DNA of 64,000 bases from Bacteroidaceae bacterium (lineage in GTDB: Bacteria; Bacteroidota; Bacteroidia; Bacteroidales; Bacteroidaceae), in NCBI GenBank assembly GCA_030843315.1, contig JAUUPT010000003.1:62001-126000 (forward strand). The letters run 5' to 3'. The translations under genes were made by a program, and so were the position numbers. Positions 16,985 through 25,848 of this stretch are shown one piece after another. The notes under the pieces are model-generated. The model searched no databases. It saw nothing but the letters and a program-made list of their open reading frames with translations, and was not told where the DNA came from. Each line of letters begins with the position of its first letter. Positions within the stretch are counted from its first letter, which is position 1.

Positions 16985-18727
16985 TTACCTTTTAAGCATC
17001 TCTTTCTCCAGTTTCTTTATCTTCTTCCAGGCCTCTTTGAATTTAGGACAGAGTGTCACGGCTTTTTCATAGTTCTTCATGGCGGCCTCTTTCATGTCCA
17101 TCTTGAGGCATTCGTCACCCATCTGGATGTATTCGCGGGCGTAGCGCACCAATGCCTTTTCCTTATCCAGCGCGGCTTGCTTCAGGGCGCGGTTTTCTTC
17201 CTTCAGCAGATTGATGGTATTCAGTTTGCGGCGGATGAGGCGTTGCACGTGCGGCTTCTCGATGTCGTAGCGGGAGTGAATCGCCTTGAAGAACTCGTTG
17301 AGGAAGGTGTCGAAGTTGCCGGCGTCGAATGCCTTGGCGGCGGCGACGTACTGCACGTCCGCCTGGGCTTGCTTCAGGGCGCGGTCTATGGATTGCCGGT
17401 TGTTGAAGCGCTCGGAGAAACTGACTATCTCGGGGCGCACAAAGACATCGGCACGGCTGATGGGTTTGCGTAGTTGGATGCCTTCGAGCGAGGTGCAGCG
17501 GCTCAGTGCCACGTAGGCTTGCCCGCCGGCAAAGACGCCGCCGGTAAAGTCGATGACTACGCGGCTGAAGGTCAGTCCCTGGCTCTTGTGCACGGTAATC
17601 GCCCATGCCAGACGCACGGGGTATTGGGTGAAGGTGCCGAGTTCTTCTTCTTCGATTTCTTTCTTCGCCTCGTTGTACCGGTAGCGGATGTTGCGCCACG
17701 ACTCCGGTTTGACGTCGCACTCCTTGCCGTCGTCGGTGATGACGTAGAGGGTTTCTTCGATGGGGTCGAAGCCGCTGACCACGCCGATGGTTCCGTTCAC
17801 CCAGCGGCGGTCGAAGTCGTTCTTGATGAAGATGATTTGCGCACCCGGTTTCAGCACCAGTTCCTGCGAGGTGGGCAGACTGCTTTCGGGGAAGTCGCCG
17901 GTGATTTCGCCGTAGAAGGTCACCGGTTCGCCGGGAAGCTCCGCCAGTTTCTTGTCGTTGATGTGGTCTACGTTGTCGCGGCGGGTGGCGAGGGTGATGT
18001 ACATGTCGGCTTCGGACTGTTCTATCTGCGTGCCGTAGCGGGTGTTGAGCAGTTGCAGTTCGGCGGCGCCTACGGTGTTGTTGCGGATATGGTCGAGCAC
18101 GTTGACGAATGCCTTGTCCGTCTGCCGGTACACCGTTTGCAGTTCGATGGAGACGAGGTCTATCTGACTGAATACCCTGGCGGAGAAGAAGTAGGGAGTG
18201 GGGTAGAAGCGGTTCAGTATCTCGCGCTCGTCTCCCTTCACTACGGGCTCCAACTGAAAGACGTCGCCCACGAGCAATATCTGCTTGCCGCCGAAGGGTT
18301 CGCGCAGGTTACGGGAGTAGACGCGCAGGATGCGGTCTACGGCGTCGATGATGTCGGCGCGTACCATGGATATCTCGTCGATGATGACGAGTTCCAGCTC
18401 TTCAATCAGTTTGCGGTGGGGCTTGGTGTACTTGAAGAACTCGTGGATGCGTCCCCGTTGCAGGCTGAAGTTAGGGTCGTCGGGCAGCAGGGGATAGAAG
18501 GGCAGCTTGAAGAAGCTGTGCATGGTGCTGCCGCCGGCATTGATGGCGGCTATCCCGGTAGGGGCGAGGACGACGTGCTTCTTCTTGGTGTTCTCGCAGA
18601 TGTATCGCAGGAAGGTGGACTTGCCCGTGCCTGCCTTGCCCGTCAGAAAGACGGACTGACGGGTGTACTGTATGAGGTTCAAGGCGTCTTGAAACTCTTT
18701 GTTCTGGGTATCGGGGACGAAATCCAT
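16985..18727 (-). CDS. PIF1/RecD-like DNA helicase with C-terminal TPR-like tail
   Basis: The true start is at 18727, giving 580 residues; the frame open further upstream belongs to the overlapping phosphatase gene. Walker A GKAGTGKST lies at 30-38, Walker B VIIDEISM near 115, and VHKSQGLTF with YVALSRCTS mark the superfamily 1B helicase core. After residue 470 the sequence becomes a charged helical stretch ending in one TPR-like unit (AAMKNYEKAVTLCPKF). The start overlaps the upstream stop by one base (TAATG), so the two genes are translated together. A role in resolving DNA structures is inferred from family. Confidence 0.92.
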   Translation of the reverse strand: MDFVPDTQNKEFQDALNLIQYTRQSVFLTGKAGTGKSTFLRYICENTKKKHVVLAPTGIAAINAGGSTMHSFFKLPFYPLLPDDPNFSLQRGRIHEFFKYTKPHRKLIEELELVIIDEISMVRADIIDAVDRILRVYSRNLREPFGGKQILLVGDVFQLEPVVKGDEREILNRFYPTPYFFSARVFSQIDLVSIELQTVYRQTDKAFVNVLDHIRNNTVGAAELQLLNTRYGTQIEQSEADMYITLATRRDNVDHINDKKLAELPGEPVTFYGEITGDFPESSLPTSQELVLKPGAQIIFIKNDFDRRWVNGTIGVVSGFDPIEETLYVITDDGKECDVKPESWRNIRYRYNEAKKEIEEEELGTFTQYPVRLAWAITVHKSQGLTFSRVVIDFTGGVFAGGQAYVALSRCTSLEGIQLRKPISRADVFVRPEIVSFSERFNNRQSIDRALKQAQADVQYVAAAKAFDAGNFDTFLNEFFKAIHSRYDIEKPHVQRLIRRKLNTINLLKEENRALKQAALDKEKALVRYAREYIQMGDECLKMDMKEAAMKNYEKAVTLCPKFKEAWKKIKKLEKEMLKR

Positions 18728-19515
18728 TAAACTATTCCGAAGTGTTTCAAGGCATTGGCTATTCCGTTTCCATCCACCGAAGAGGTGATGTAGTCGGCAG
18801 AAGCCTTCACATCGTCCTTGGCATTGCCCATGGCTACGCCGATGCCGGCATGGCGCAGCATACTGATATCGTTGCCGCCGTCGCCGAAGGCCATCGTCTC
18901 TTCGAGGCGGATGCCGAAGTGGCGGATGATTTCGTCGATGCCTCGCTGCTTGGTGTTGCCCTTGGCGGTGACGTCGGCAAAGGCGGGATACCAGCGGCCT
19001 ATCTCGCAATGGGGGATGGAAGGCAGCACTTCCTGCTCTTGCTCTTCGGTGATGAAGGGAGTCATCTGGAAAACTTCTTTCCCTTGTATGGCTTCTTCGG
19101 GAGTCTTCGTGGGCAGTATGTCCACTTTCAGGAAGTCGTGGAAGATTTCGTTTACGATGTCGCCGGGCTGGCAGGTGCAGATGTCCTTCTCGCCTACCAC
19201 GATGCACGGATAGTTGCGGGCGGCGCAGTAGTCCATCAGCGCTTGCACGTCCGCTTGCGGGATGGCGCTTTTGTAAATCACTTCCTCGCCTATGAAGCAG
19301 TAGCCGCCGTTCATGGTGATGTAGCCGTCTATCAGGTGGCGTTCTTGCAGGGTTGCGAGGTTGTTGATGATGACTGCGGGGCGTCCCGTGGCGATGAAGA
19401 TATGTATGCCTTTGGCTTTGGCGGCAGTCAGTGCGTCGAGGGTGGAAACGGGGATTTCGTGCGTATCGAAGCTGACCAGCGTGCCGTCGATGTCGAAAAA
19501 CAGGGCTTTAATCAT
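18727..19515 (-). CDS. Cof-type HAD-IIB phosphatase
   Basis: The 262-residue protein has the HAD nucleophile motif FFDIDGTLVS with Asp8 and Asp10, motif II FIATGRP near 41-47, and the C-terminal AFGDGGNDISML with the acidic metal-binding pair. A cap domain lies between about 85 and 185. Cof-type enzymes remove phosphate from sugar phosphates or nucleotide cofactors; the substrate here is not evident. The stop overlaps the helicase start by one base. The start ATG at 19515 is 89 bases from the divergent PLP-enzyme gene. Confidence 0.92.
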   Translation of the reverse strand: MIKALFFDIDGTLVSFDTHEIPVSTLDALTAAKAKGIHIFIATGRPAVIINNLATLQERHLIDGYITMNGGYCFIGEEVIYKSAIPQADVQALMDYCAARNYPCIVVGEKDICTCQPGDIVNEIFHDFLKVDILPTKTPEEAIQGKEVFQMTPFITEEQEQEVLPSIPHCEIGRWYPAFADVTAKGNTKQRGIDEIIRHFGIRLEETMAFGDGGNDISMLRHAGIGVAMGNAKDDVKASADYITSSVDGNGIANALKHFGIV

Positions 19516-19569
19516 AAGGGGTTCTTTTTATCTTGTCTGCAAAATTACTTAAAAAGCGAAGATATTTCG

Positions 19570-19577
19570 TATTTTTG
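19570..19577 (+). promoter_or_regulatory. -7 box for the PatB-like gene
   Basis: TATTTTTG at 19570-19577 matches the -7 consensus, 27 bases before the ATG at 19605. No convincing TTTG is seen at the -33 position. Confidence 0.4.
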
Positions 19578-19604
19578 CAAGCAAATAAATGGTAAATCCT
19601 ATCT

Positions 19605-20786
19605 ATGAGCATTATGAAATACGATTTTGATGAAGTGATAGAGCGCCGTGGCACCGACTCGGTGAAGTGGGACGGCGTAAAGAATATCTGGGGACGCGAC
19701 GACCTGCTCCCCATGTGGGTGGCGGATATGGACTTCCGCACCCCGCCTTTTGTGATGGACGCGCTGCGCAAGCGACTGGAACACGAAGTGCTGGGCTACA
19801 CGTTTGCCTGCGAGGAGTGGTACACTTCTATCTGCGGCTGGCTCCACCGCCGCCACGGTTGGGCGGTGACGCGCGAGATGCTGACCTTTGTGCCCGGCAT
19901 CGTTCGCGGACAAGCCTTTGCCTTGCAATGCTTCACCCGGCCCGGAGACAAGGTGATGGTGATGACTCCTGTCTATCATCCCTTCTTCCTGGTGACGGAG
20001 CGGCTGGGGCGCGAGGTAGTCTACTCTCCGCTTGACCTGCGCGACGGGCAGTACCGGATAGATTTCACCCGCTTCGCCCGGGACATCCGCGGCTGCCGCG
20101 CGCTGATTCTCTGCAACCCCCACAACCCCGGCGGGCGCGTGTGGACGGTAGCCGAGTTGCAGCAGATAGCCGACATCTGCCGGGATAGCGGCACGCTGGT
20201 CATCTCCGACGAGATACACGCTGACCTGACGCTGGCTCCCTACAAGCATCATCCCTTTGCTACTGTGTCCGAAGCTGCGGCGCAGAACTCACTGACCTTT
20301 ATGGCTCCCAGCAAGGCTTTCAATATGCCGGGGCTGGGCAGCTCGTATGCCGTCACCGTCAACGACGACATCCGCCACCGCTTCCAGGAGTTTATGGAAG
20401 CGGGCGAGTTCAGCGAAGGCCATCTGCTGGCGTACATCGGTGCGGCAGCCGCCTACACGCACGGCGAGGAGTGGCTTGCCCAGATGCTGGACTATATAAA
20501 GGGCAATATCGACTTTGTGGAGAACTACCTGCGCGAGCGCATTCCGTCCATCGGCATGATACGTCCGCAGGCTTCCTACCTTATATATATGGACTGCCGC
20601 GGCTTGGGACTGAAGCAAGAAGAGCTGGTGCGCTTCTTTGCCGATAAAGCCCACCTGGCGCTGAACGACGGAACCATGTTCGGCACGCCGGGCGAGGGAT
20701 TCATGCGGCTCAACATCGGTTGTCCGCGTTCGCTGCTGGCAAAGGCGTTGGAACAGTTGGAAGCGGCGGTAAAAGAACACTTGTAA
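19605..20786 (+). CDS. patB: MalY/PatB-family pyridoxal-phosphate C-S lyase or aminotransferase
   Basis: The 393-residue class I/II aminotransferase-fold protein starts with KYDFDEVIERRGTDSVKWD and LLPMWVADMDF, hallmarks of the MalY/PatB group. The LILCNPHNPGGRVW segment binds the cofactor, and the Schiff-base lysine lies in APSKAFNMPGL near residue 237. Such enzymes cleave cystathionine or cysteine S-conjugates; some are transaminases. An ATG at 19614 is an alternative start. The gene ends 21 bases before the second TPR/HTH regulator, so the two are probably co-transcribed. Confidence 0.92.
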   Translation: MSIMKYDFDEVIERRGTDSVKWDGVKNIWGRDDLLPMWVADMDFRTPPFVMDALRKRLEHEVLGYTFACEEWYTSICGWLHRRHGWAVTREMLTFVPGIVRGQAFALQCFTRPGDKVMVMTPVYHPFFLVTERLGREVVYSPLDLRDGQYRIDFTRFARDIRGCRALILCNPHNPGGRVWTVAELQQIADICRDSGTLVISDEIHADLTLAPYKHHPFATVSEAAAQNSLTFMAPSKAFNMPGLGSSYAVTVNDDIRHRFQEFMEAGEFSEGHLLAYIGAAAAYTHGEEWLAQMLDYIKGNIDFVENYLRERIPSIGMIRPQASYLIYMDCRGLGLKQEELVRFFADKAHLALNDGTMFGTPGEGFMRLNIGCPRSLLAKALEQLEAAVKEHL

Positions 20787-20807
20787 TTTGCTTAATACAT
20801 AGATAAG

Positions 20808-22478
20808 ATGAAGCGATTGCCTTTCCTCGGATGTTTGTTTGTAATCCTCTGCTTTGCCGCTTGCCGGCAGACGGATGCCGTGCGCCTGCTTAGCATGGCC
20901 GACGAGCAAGTGGAAGTGAGCCCGGACAGTGTCCGCTCCCTGTTGATGCAGATAGAGAAACCGTCGCAACTATCGGGCGAGGACAGGTTGCTTTATGGCT
21001 GGTTGTGGGCGTATGTGCACTATGTATGGAACTCTTCGATGGTAGAAGACACGCTGGTGGTGCGCGCTGCCGACAACTACATCGCGCGCCGGGACACTGC
21101 CCACCTGCTGTTGTCCTATCTGCTGAAAGCCCGGTATCTCTATTGGATAGACCGGAACGAGCATTCCGTGGCGTTGCTCGACACGGGCCTGACCGAGGCG
21201 CTGGCACTGCGCGACACCGGCAAGGCGATAACTATACTTGATATGCAGGCGTATCAGTATACCTATATATGGAAAGACTATCCGCGTACGGTAAGTGCTT
21301 ACCGCCGCGCGTTGCAACTGAAAGAGATTGCCGAACTCTGCTTCTCTCAAGGACTTGCCATGGGACTGATGCACGACGACTCGGCAGACTACTACCTGAA
21401 CCGGAGCGTGGAACTGGGATTGCAGGACAAAGATACCGCGAAGGTGATACACTACTTGCGCAACTATGCACAGTGTCAGGCTTATAATAGTAACGACCAT
21501 GCAGGCGCCATCGCTACCGTGCGACGCCTGAACGTATTGCTGGGCGAGAGTAATTCTATGCAGAAGGCGCTGGGATATGCCGTGCTGGTGGAATCCTTCC
21601 TGAAAGAAGGGCAGCTCGATTCCGCCCAATACTATCTGAACAGGAGCCGGACGCTGGCTATGCGGAATGGCAAGTTCGTGACGGGTGAGAACCTGTTTGC
21701 CACGTACCAGGCGCTGATAGACTATACCCGTCGTCGCACGTTCGACATCCTGGGCGTGGCGCGTTACAACGATTCCATCGGAAACGCCCTCTCGGCCTTG
21801 CAGAGCACCATCGGGAGCAAGGAAGAAAGCAAGGAATCGCTCTCGCAGGCGAATCTGTTGCTGGTCATCGAACGGCAACGGATGCAACTGACGTTGTCGC
21901 TCTGCCTGCTGGCACTGGTGCTGGTGGGTGGCGGTGCGTTTCTCTACATCCGCAACCGTCGCTACCGACTGATAGATGCCGAAGAACGCATCGAAGCATT
22001 GAACCACTTGCTCGAAGAAGCTACCACGCGGAGTGAAGGCCAAGCACCGGACGAAGGCGGCACGGACGAAGAAACAGCCAACGGGCAGTTCTTCCGGAAG
22101 ATACTTCTGCAACAGTTGGGCATCATCCGCCTGGTGGCTACGCAGCCCACTTCGCAGAATCAGGACTTGCTTCGCCGTATGTCGGGCATCTCCAACCACG
22201 AGGTGCCGGTGGACAGCCTGCTGGTTTGGGATGACCTTTATCCCGTGATAGACCGCGTGTACGACGGATTCTACACCAAGATGCACCGCCGCTTCGGCAA
22301 TTTGCTCATCGACAAGGAGCAACAACTATGCTGCCTGCTCTGCGCCGGGTTCTCTACCAAGGAGATTAGCGTAGTGACACAGCAAAGCATTCCTACCATC
22401 TACCAGCGAAAGACGAATATTCGCAAGAAGTTGGGAGTGGGGGAGAAAGAGGATATCGTAGCGTTTATCCTGGGATAA
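20808..22478 (+). CDS. Membrane-spanning TPR sensor with C-terminal LuxR-like HTH
   Basis: The 556-residue protein has a lipoprotein-like signal ending FAACRQ, TPR-like helices to about 340, one membrane segment near 358-382 (LSLCLLALVLVGGGAFLYI), a linker and a C-terminal domain. That domain contains LLCAGFSTKEISVVTQQSIPTIYQRK followed by RKKL (given here as a 20-residue-plus pattern in two parts: LLCAGFSTKEIS and IPTIYQRK), which is a good LuxR/GerE-type HTH. It shares this build with the protein at 4955-6679. It lies upstream of the outer-membrane barrel gene at 23266, whose long control region holds array B, so it may regulate that gene. Confidence 0.82.
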   Translation: MKRLPFLGCLFVILCFAACRQTDAVRLLSMADEQVEVSPDSVRSLLMQIEKPSQLSGEDRLLYGWLWAYVHYVWNSSMVEDTLVVRAADNYIARRDTAHLLLSYLLKARYLYWIDRNEHSVALLDTGLTEALALRDTGKAITILDMQAYQYTYIWKDYPRTVSAYRRALQLKEIAELCFSQGLAMGLMHDDSADYYLNRSVELGLQDKDTAKVIHYLRNYAQCQAYNSNDHAGAIATVRRLNVLLGESNSMQKALGYAVLVESFLKEGQLDSAQYYLNRSRTLAMRNGKFVTGENLFATYQALIDYTRRRTFDILGVARYNDSIGNALSALQSTIGSKEESKESLSQANLLLVIERQRMQLTLSLCLLALVLVGGGAFLYIRNRRYRLIDAEERIEALNHLLEEATTRSEGQAPDEGGTDEETANGQFFRKILLQQLGIIRLVATQPTSQNQDLLRRMSGISNHEVPVDSLLVWDDLYPVIDRVYDGFYTKMHRRFGNLLIDKEQQLCCLLCAGFSTKEISVVTQQSIPTIYQRKTNIRKKLGVGEKEDIVAFILG

Positions 22479-22522
22479 GCTCGTAATCCGTTACTTCTTT
22501 CAAAGTGACAGAATGTATTTTT

Positions 22523-22545
22523 AAACGCGGCTGCTTGCCGCGTTT
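22523..22545. terminator. Terminator after the second TPR/HTH regulator
   Basis: A 9-bp GC-rich stem (22523-22531 with 22537-22545) around a TGCTT loop ends in TTT T. It lies 44 bases after the stop codon at 22478. Confidence 0.65.
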
Positions 22546-22766
22546 TCGCATGGATGGCAGGCGGAAGGAAAAGAAATCAGCCTCGCACATCGGCGGAATG
22601 GCGATGTGAACTGTGTTTGATGAAATCGGAATCATATTGCGATGCGTTCTCCTTCCTTAATGCTCTTATTGATGGCGAATGCCCTATATCCCGGCAACCT
22701 GCTATTCAAAATTCGTCGTTCTTACTGTCTCTTGTAGCGCAACATACCTTCCCTTTTTGCTCCATC

Positions 22767-22898
22767 TATAGTCTTTGGTCGGTGCATCTATAGTTCCCCC
22801 ATGCAAAACATATAGTCTTTTCGGGCAAAACATATAGTCTGTTCACCCAAAACATATAATCTATTCCCACAAAACACACCATCTATTGCGATGAATCT
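22767..22898. repeat. Tandem array B: about six 22-bp direct repeats
   Basis: The TATAGT/TATAAT core begins at 22767, 22789, 22811, 22833 and 22855, an exact 22-base period, and a diverged sixth unit begins its core at 22877. Units in the middle share CAAAACATATAGTCT. The core sequence is unrelated to array A although the period is identical. Confidence 0.72.
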
Positions 22899-23076
22899 GA
22901 CTTTCTTCGCCTTCTTTTCGTATAATGTCTGCATATTATTCAGTATATCCGTATATCTATTCCCTTATTTATGCAGTGATTTTCTATTTGCTCTGCCTTG
23001 CGGAAACGGGCTTGATAGAGAAACGGGAGATTTAATGTCTTTCTGTAAGGGAAATGCTCTTTCTTCTTTTCCCCGA

Positions 23077-23188
23077 TATAGCTACCATATAGAGCCGATA
23101 ACCTCTAATATAGATATCAATACTTATAACTGTTTGAAAATCAGTATGCTTTTCTCCTCTTATATAGACTTTTTATTCCCCGATATAG
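23077..23188. promoter_or_regulatory. Cluster of TATAG motifs on helical spacing
   Basis: TATAG begins at 23077, 23088, 23109, 23163 and 23184, with gaps of 11, 21, 54 and 21 bases. The same pentamer is the core of array B. The last copy ends 24 bases before the -7 box. Confidence 0.4.
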
Positions 23189-23192
23189 ACCG

Positions 23193-23220
23193 TTTGAGAC
23201 GCCTTCTGCCCCTATCTTTG
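23193..23220 (+). promoter_or_regulatory. Promoter of the second outer-membrane barrel gene
   Basis: A -7 TATCTTTG at 23213-23220 is clear. The nearest TTTG (23193-23196) leaves a 16-base spacer, shorter than the usual 19-21, so the core promoter may be weak without help. The ATG follows at 23266. Confidence 0.5.
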
Positions 23221-23265
23221 CATCAACGAGATAACAAGAATTGAACCATTAATATTGAATAAACA

Positions 23266-25671
23266 ATGAAAACGAATTTATCAAGCAGCATCTGCAAAAG
23301 ACTTTTCTCCATCCTGCTACTGGCAATCGTAGTAACTCCTATGTTTGCCCAGACCTATCAACTCTCCGGTTGCGTGGAAGACGAGAACCATCAACCGGTA
23401 GAAGTAGCCAACGTACTACTGAAACACGCCGCGGACAGCACCTACATCACCGGTATGCTGACCGATGTCCAAGGCTGCTTCACCCTCACCCAGCCCCGCG
23501 GCGAATATCTGCTGCATATCACCCTCATCGGCAACGAAGACCTCTACCTGCCCGTCTCCCTGCAAGCCGACCGGAACGTAGGCACGCTGACACTGAAAGC
23601 CTCGTCCGCCCTGCTCGATGAAGTCTCCGTCACCGCCGCCCGCCCCGTCATCAAGCGCCTGGTGGACAGAGTCGTTTTCGACGCCCACAACACCGTTGCC
23701 TCCGCCGGCGGCAATGCCCTCGACCTCATGCGCGAAGTTCCCGGCCTGCGTGTCGGTCAGAACAGCATCGACATCATCGGCAAAGGCAGCGTCCGCGTCT
23801 ACATCAACGACCGCGAAACCAAGCTCTCCGGCGACGAACTGATAGACTACCTCCGCTCCTACGACGCCTCGCAGATACTGAAAGTGGAAGTCATCACCAC
23901 GCCTCCTTCCAAGTACGATGCCGCCGGAAACGCCGGTATCATTAACATCCGCCTCAAGTCCCGCCCCAAAGATTACCTGGGCGGTACCGCCTCCGCCTCC
24001 TACAACACCGGCGAGAACGACCACTACGGCTACGGCAGCGTCAACCTGAATATCAGCAAAGGCCGCGTGTCCTCCTTCATCAACGGGGGCACCACGCAGG
24101 GCGGATATGAAAACCTCGAAACCAACCGCCGCTACTTCCCCCTCAACACCTGGGAAGGACGCACCGACTACACCAACCACCTGAACAACATCTACGGCCA
24201 AGCCGGCGTGGACGTCACCCTGGAACGCAACTGGACGGTGGGCGTGCAAGCTATCTACACCCATGCTGCCCCCAAGAACAACAACGCCCTCTCTCGCACC
24301 CATGTGTACGACGACGTCACCGCCCGTCTCGACTCCATCCTCTACTCCAACAGCGACCGCGACAACACCACCGACCGCCTCAACCTGAACTTCCACACCG
24401 ACAAAACCTGGGGCGACCGTGGCCGTAAGATGACCTGGGACGTGGACTACCTGCGCGACAACCGCGACGAGGACCAGGACTTCGTCTCCCATACCCAAGC
24501 GCCCGACGGAACGGAGCTGCCCGGCACCAACTTCGACTTTGACTACCGCCAACGGCGCAAGGTCGATGTGTTCTCCTCCGCCCTCGACTTCACCCTGCCG
24601 TTCGACGCTTACAAAATAACCGCCGGCGCCAAGGCGTCCTTCACCAACACCCGCAACCGCATCAATTACAATACCACCGACCCCACGCTGGTGCAGGACG
24701 ATTACTTCCGCTACAAAGAACAAATCTACGCCCTCTACGCCGACTATAGCCGCGAGTTCTCCGCCCGCTTCTCCATGCAGCTGGGCTTGCGCATGGAGCA
24801 CACCCGCACCACCGGTATCTCCCAGGCGAAGAATACGACGGACAAGCACGACTATACCCGCCTGTTCCCCACCGTCTACTTTCTGTATGCGCCCGCCGAG
24901 GGACATGCGCTGAACCTCAGTTTCTCCAACCGCATCTCCCGCCCGTCGCAGAACATGGTCAACCCCTTCCCTTTCTATAATAATAAGTACACCTATGCCC
25001 GCGGCCGCGAAGACCTGAAGCCCAGTTACACCTACAATGCCGAACTGGGATACACGCTGAAGAACAACTTCAACCTGTCCGCCTACTACTCTTACTCCGA
25101 CGATGTATTCTTCCAGGCGGTGAATATGAACCCCGAAACGAACGTCAGCTCCTTCCTTTGGGAGAACTTCATGACGACGCACTCCTTCGGCTTGAACAAC
25201 TCCTATACCTTCCGCGTCAAGTGGTTGCAAACCTACGTGCAACACGGAGTGAGATACAGTCGTACTACCTCCACTGCCGTGGGAACCTCACCCGAAGAAG
25301 AAGGCTGGGCGTACAATGCCAGCCTGCGCAACACTTTCTTCCTGAACCCGAAGAAAACGTTCCTCTTCACGCTTGCCGGTTCCTATACCTCGCGCCAGTA
25401 CCAGGGCATCTACCTGATGAGTCCCACTTACGGCGTTGATGCCGGACTGCTCTACCGCCTGCTGGACAATAAACTCAGCCTCAGCCTGAATGTAAACGAC
25501 CTCTTCATCTCTTCCTATAAGGGGGAAATCTTCTCCAATGACTTGAAGATGACGATTGATAACAAGTTCTCTTTCACCAGCTTCCGCGTCGGCGTCAGCT
25601 ATACCTTCGGCGGAGACATACGGAGCAAAGGACAGCGCAGCAGTAACAGCGATATCCAAAGACGGTTGTAA
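23266..25671 (+). CDS. Outer-membrane beta-barrel protein of the TonB-receptor-like family
   Basis: The 801-residue protein has a signal peptide ending MFAQTYQ, a carboxypeptidase-regulatory-like domain (about 28-112), a plug-like domain (about 120-235, with MREVPGLRV and VYINDRETKLSG) and a beta-barrel with alternating aromatic strands to the C-terminus. It has the same layout as the island protein at 9341-11647. There is no SusD partner, so it is not a classical SusCD pair. Codon third positions are very GC-rich, unlike the AT-rich DNA just upstream. It ends with a strong terminator. The ligand is unknown. Confidence 0.88.
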   Translation: MKTNLSSSICKRLFSILLLAIVVTPMFAQTYQLSGCVEDENHQPVEVANVLLKHAADSTYITGMLTDVQGCFTLTQPRGEYLLHITLIGNEDLYLPVSLQADRNVGTLTLKASSALLDEVSVTAARPVIKRLVDRVVFDAHNTVASAGGNALDLMREVPGLRVGQNSIDIIGKGSVRVYINDRETKLSGDELIDYLRSYDASQILKVEVITTPPSKYDAAGNAGIINIRLKSRPKDYLGGTASASYNTGENDHYGYGSVNLNISKGRVSSFINGGTTQGGYENLETNRRYFPLNTWEGRTDYTNHLNNIYGQAGVDVTLERNWTVGVQAIYTHAAPKNNNALSRTHVYDDVTARLDSILYSNSDRDNTTDRLNLNFHTDKTWGDRGRKMTWDVDYLRDNRDEDQDFVSHTQAPDGTELPGTNFDFDYRQRRKVDVFSSALDFTLPFDAYKITAGAKASFTNTRNRINYNTTDPTLVQDDYFRYKEQIYALYADYSREFSARFSMQLGLRMEHTRTTGISQAKNTTDKHDYTRLFPTVYFLYAPAEGHALNLSFSNRISRPSQNMVNPFPFYNNKYTYARGREDLKPSYTYNAELGYTLKNNFNLSAYYSYSDDVFFQAVNMNPETNVSSFLWENFMTTHSFGLNNSYTFRVKWLQTYVQHGVRYSRTTSTAVGTSPEEEGWAYNASLRNTFFLNPKKTFLFTLAGSYTSRQYQGIYLMSPTYGVDAGLLYRLLDNKLSLSLNVNDLFISSYKGEIFSNDLKMTIDNKFSFTSFRVGVSYTFGGDIRSKGQRSSNSDIQRRL

Positions 25672-25708
25672 GCCCGGTAACTGCGAATAAGAACTGATAA
25701 TAATGTGG

Positions 25709-25742
25709 AGAAGGGGATGTCCGGCAACGGATATCCCCTTCT
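25709..25742 (+). terminator. Terminator after the second outer-membrane barrel gene
   Basis: A 15-bp stem (25709-25723 with 25728-25742), with one G-T pair, encloses a GCAA tetraloop and is followed by TAATGTT. It begins 37 bases after the stop. Confidence 0.8.
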
Positions 25743-25780
25743 TAATGTTCGTTAAATAAGCGCTCTTTTCTCTTCTTACT

Positions 25781-25832
25781 ATTGCATATATTTAAAATAA
25801 AACGATATATTTGTGATATCAAAATGATATCA
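25781..25832 (+). promoter_or_regulatory. Promoter and duplicated palindrome ahead of the SPFH operon
   Basis: ATTG at 25781-25784 and a -7 TATATTTG at 25806-25813 are 21 bases apart. Two copies of the palindrome TGATATCA (25814-25821 and 25825-25832) lie exactly 11 bases apart across the predicted transcription start, as an operator would. Confidence 0.5.
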
Positions 25833-25848
25833 ATTAAATCTATTGAAT

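Larger units (their letters stand above)
22546..23265. promoter_or_regulatory. Long non-coding control region before the second outer-membrane barrel
   Basis: These 720 bases hold no gene I can support; short frames in them lack ribosome sites and run through repeats. The content is array B (22767-22898), a set of TATAG motifs (23077-23188), and a -7 box at 23213. The region is strikingly AT-rich and pyrimidine-rich compared with its neighbours. Confidence 0.6.

Noticed and set aside
16985..19207. Longer 740-residue helicase start
   Set aside because: The extra N-terminal 160 codons are Arg/His-rich and overlap the phosphatase gene in another frame; the ATG at 18727 fits the family start and one-base overlap.
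22554..22793. 79-residue open frame
   Set aside because: It runs into the first units of array B and shows no family resemblance or promoter.
22891..23244. 117-residue open frame
   Set aside because: It runs through the TATAG motif cluster and promoter of the barrel gene, has no credible ribosome site and an erratic composition.
23416..25245. 609-residue open frame on the minus strand
   Set aside because: It is the shadow of the GC-rich codon positions of the barrel gene; composition is Val/Gly/Ala-rich nonsense.
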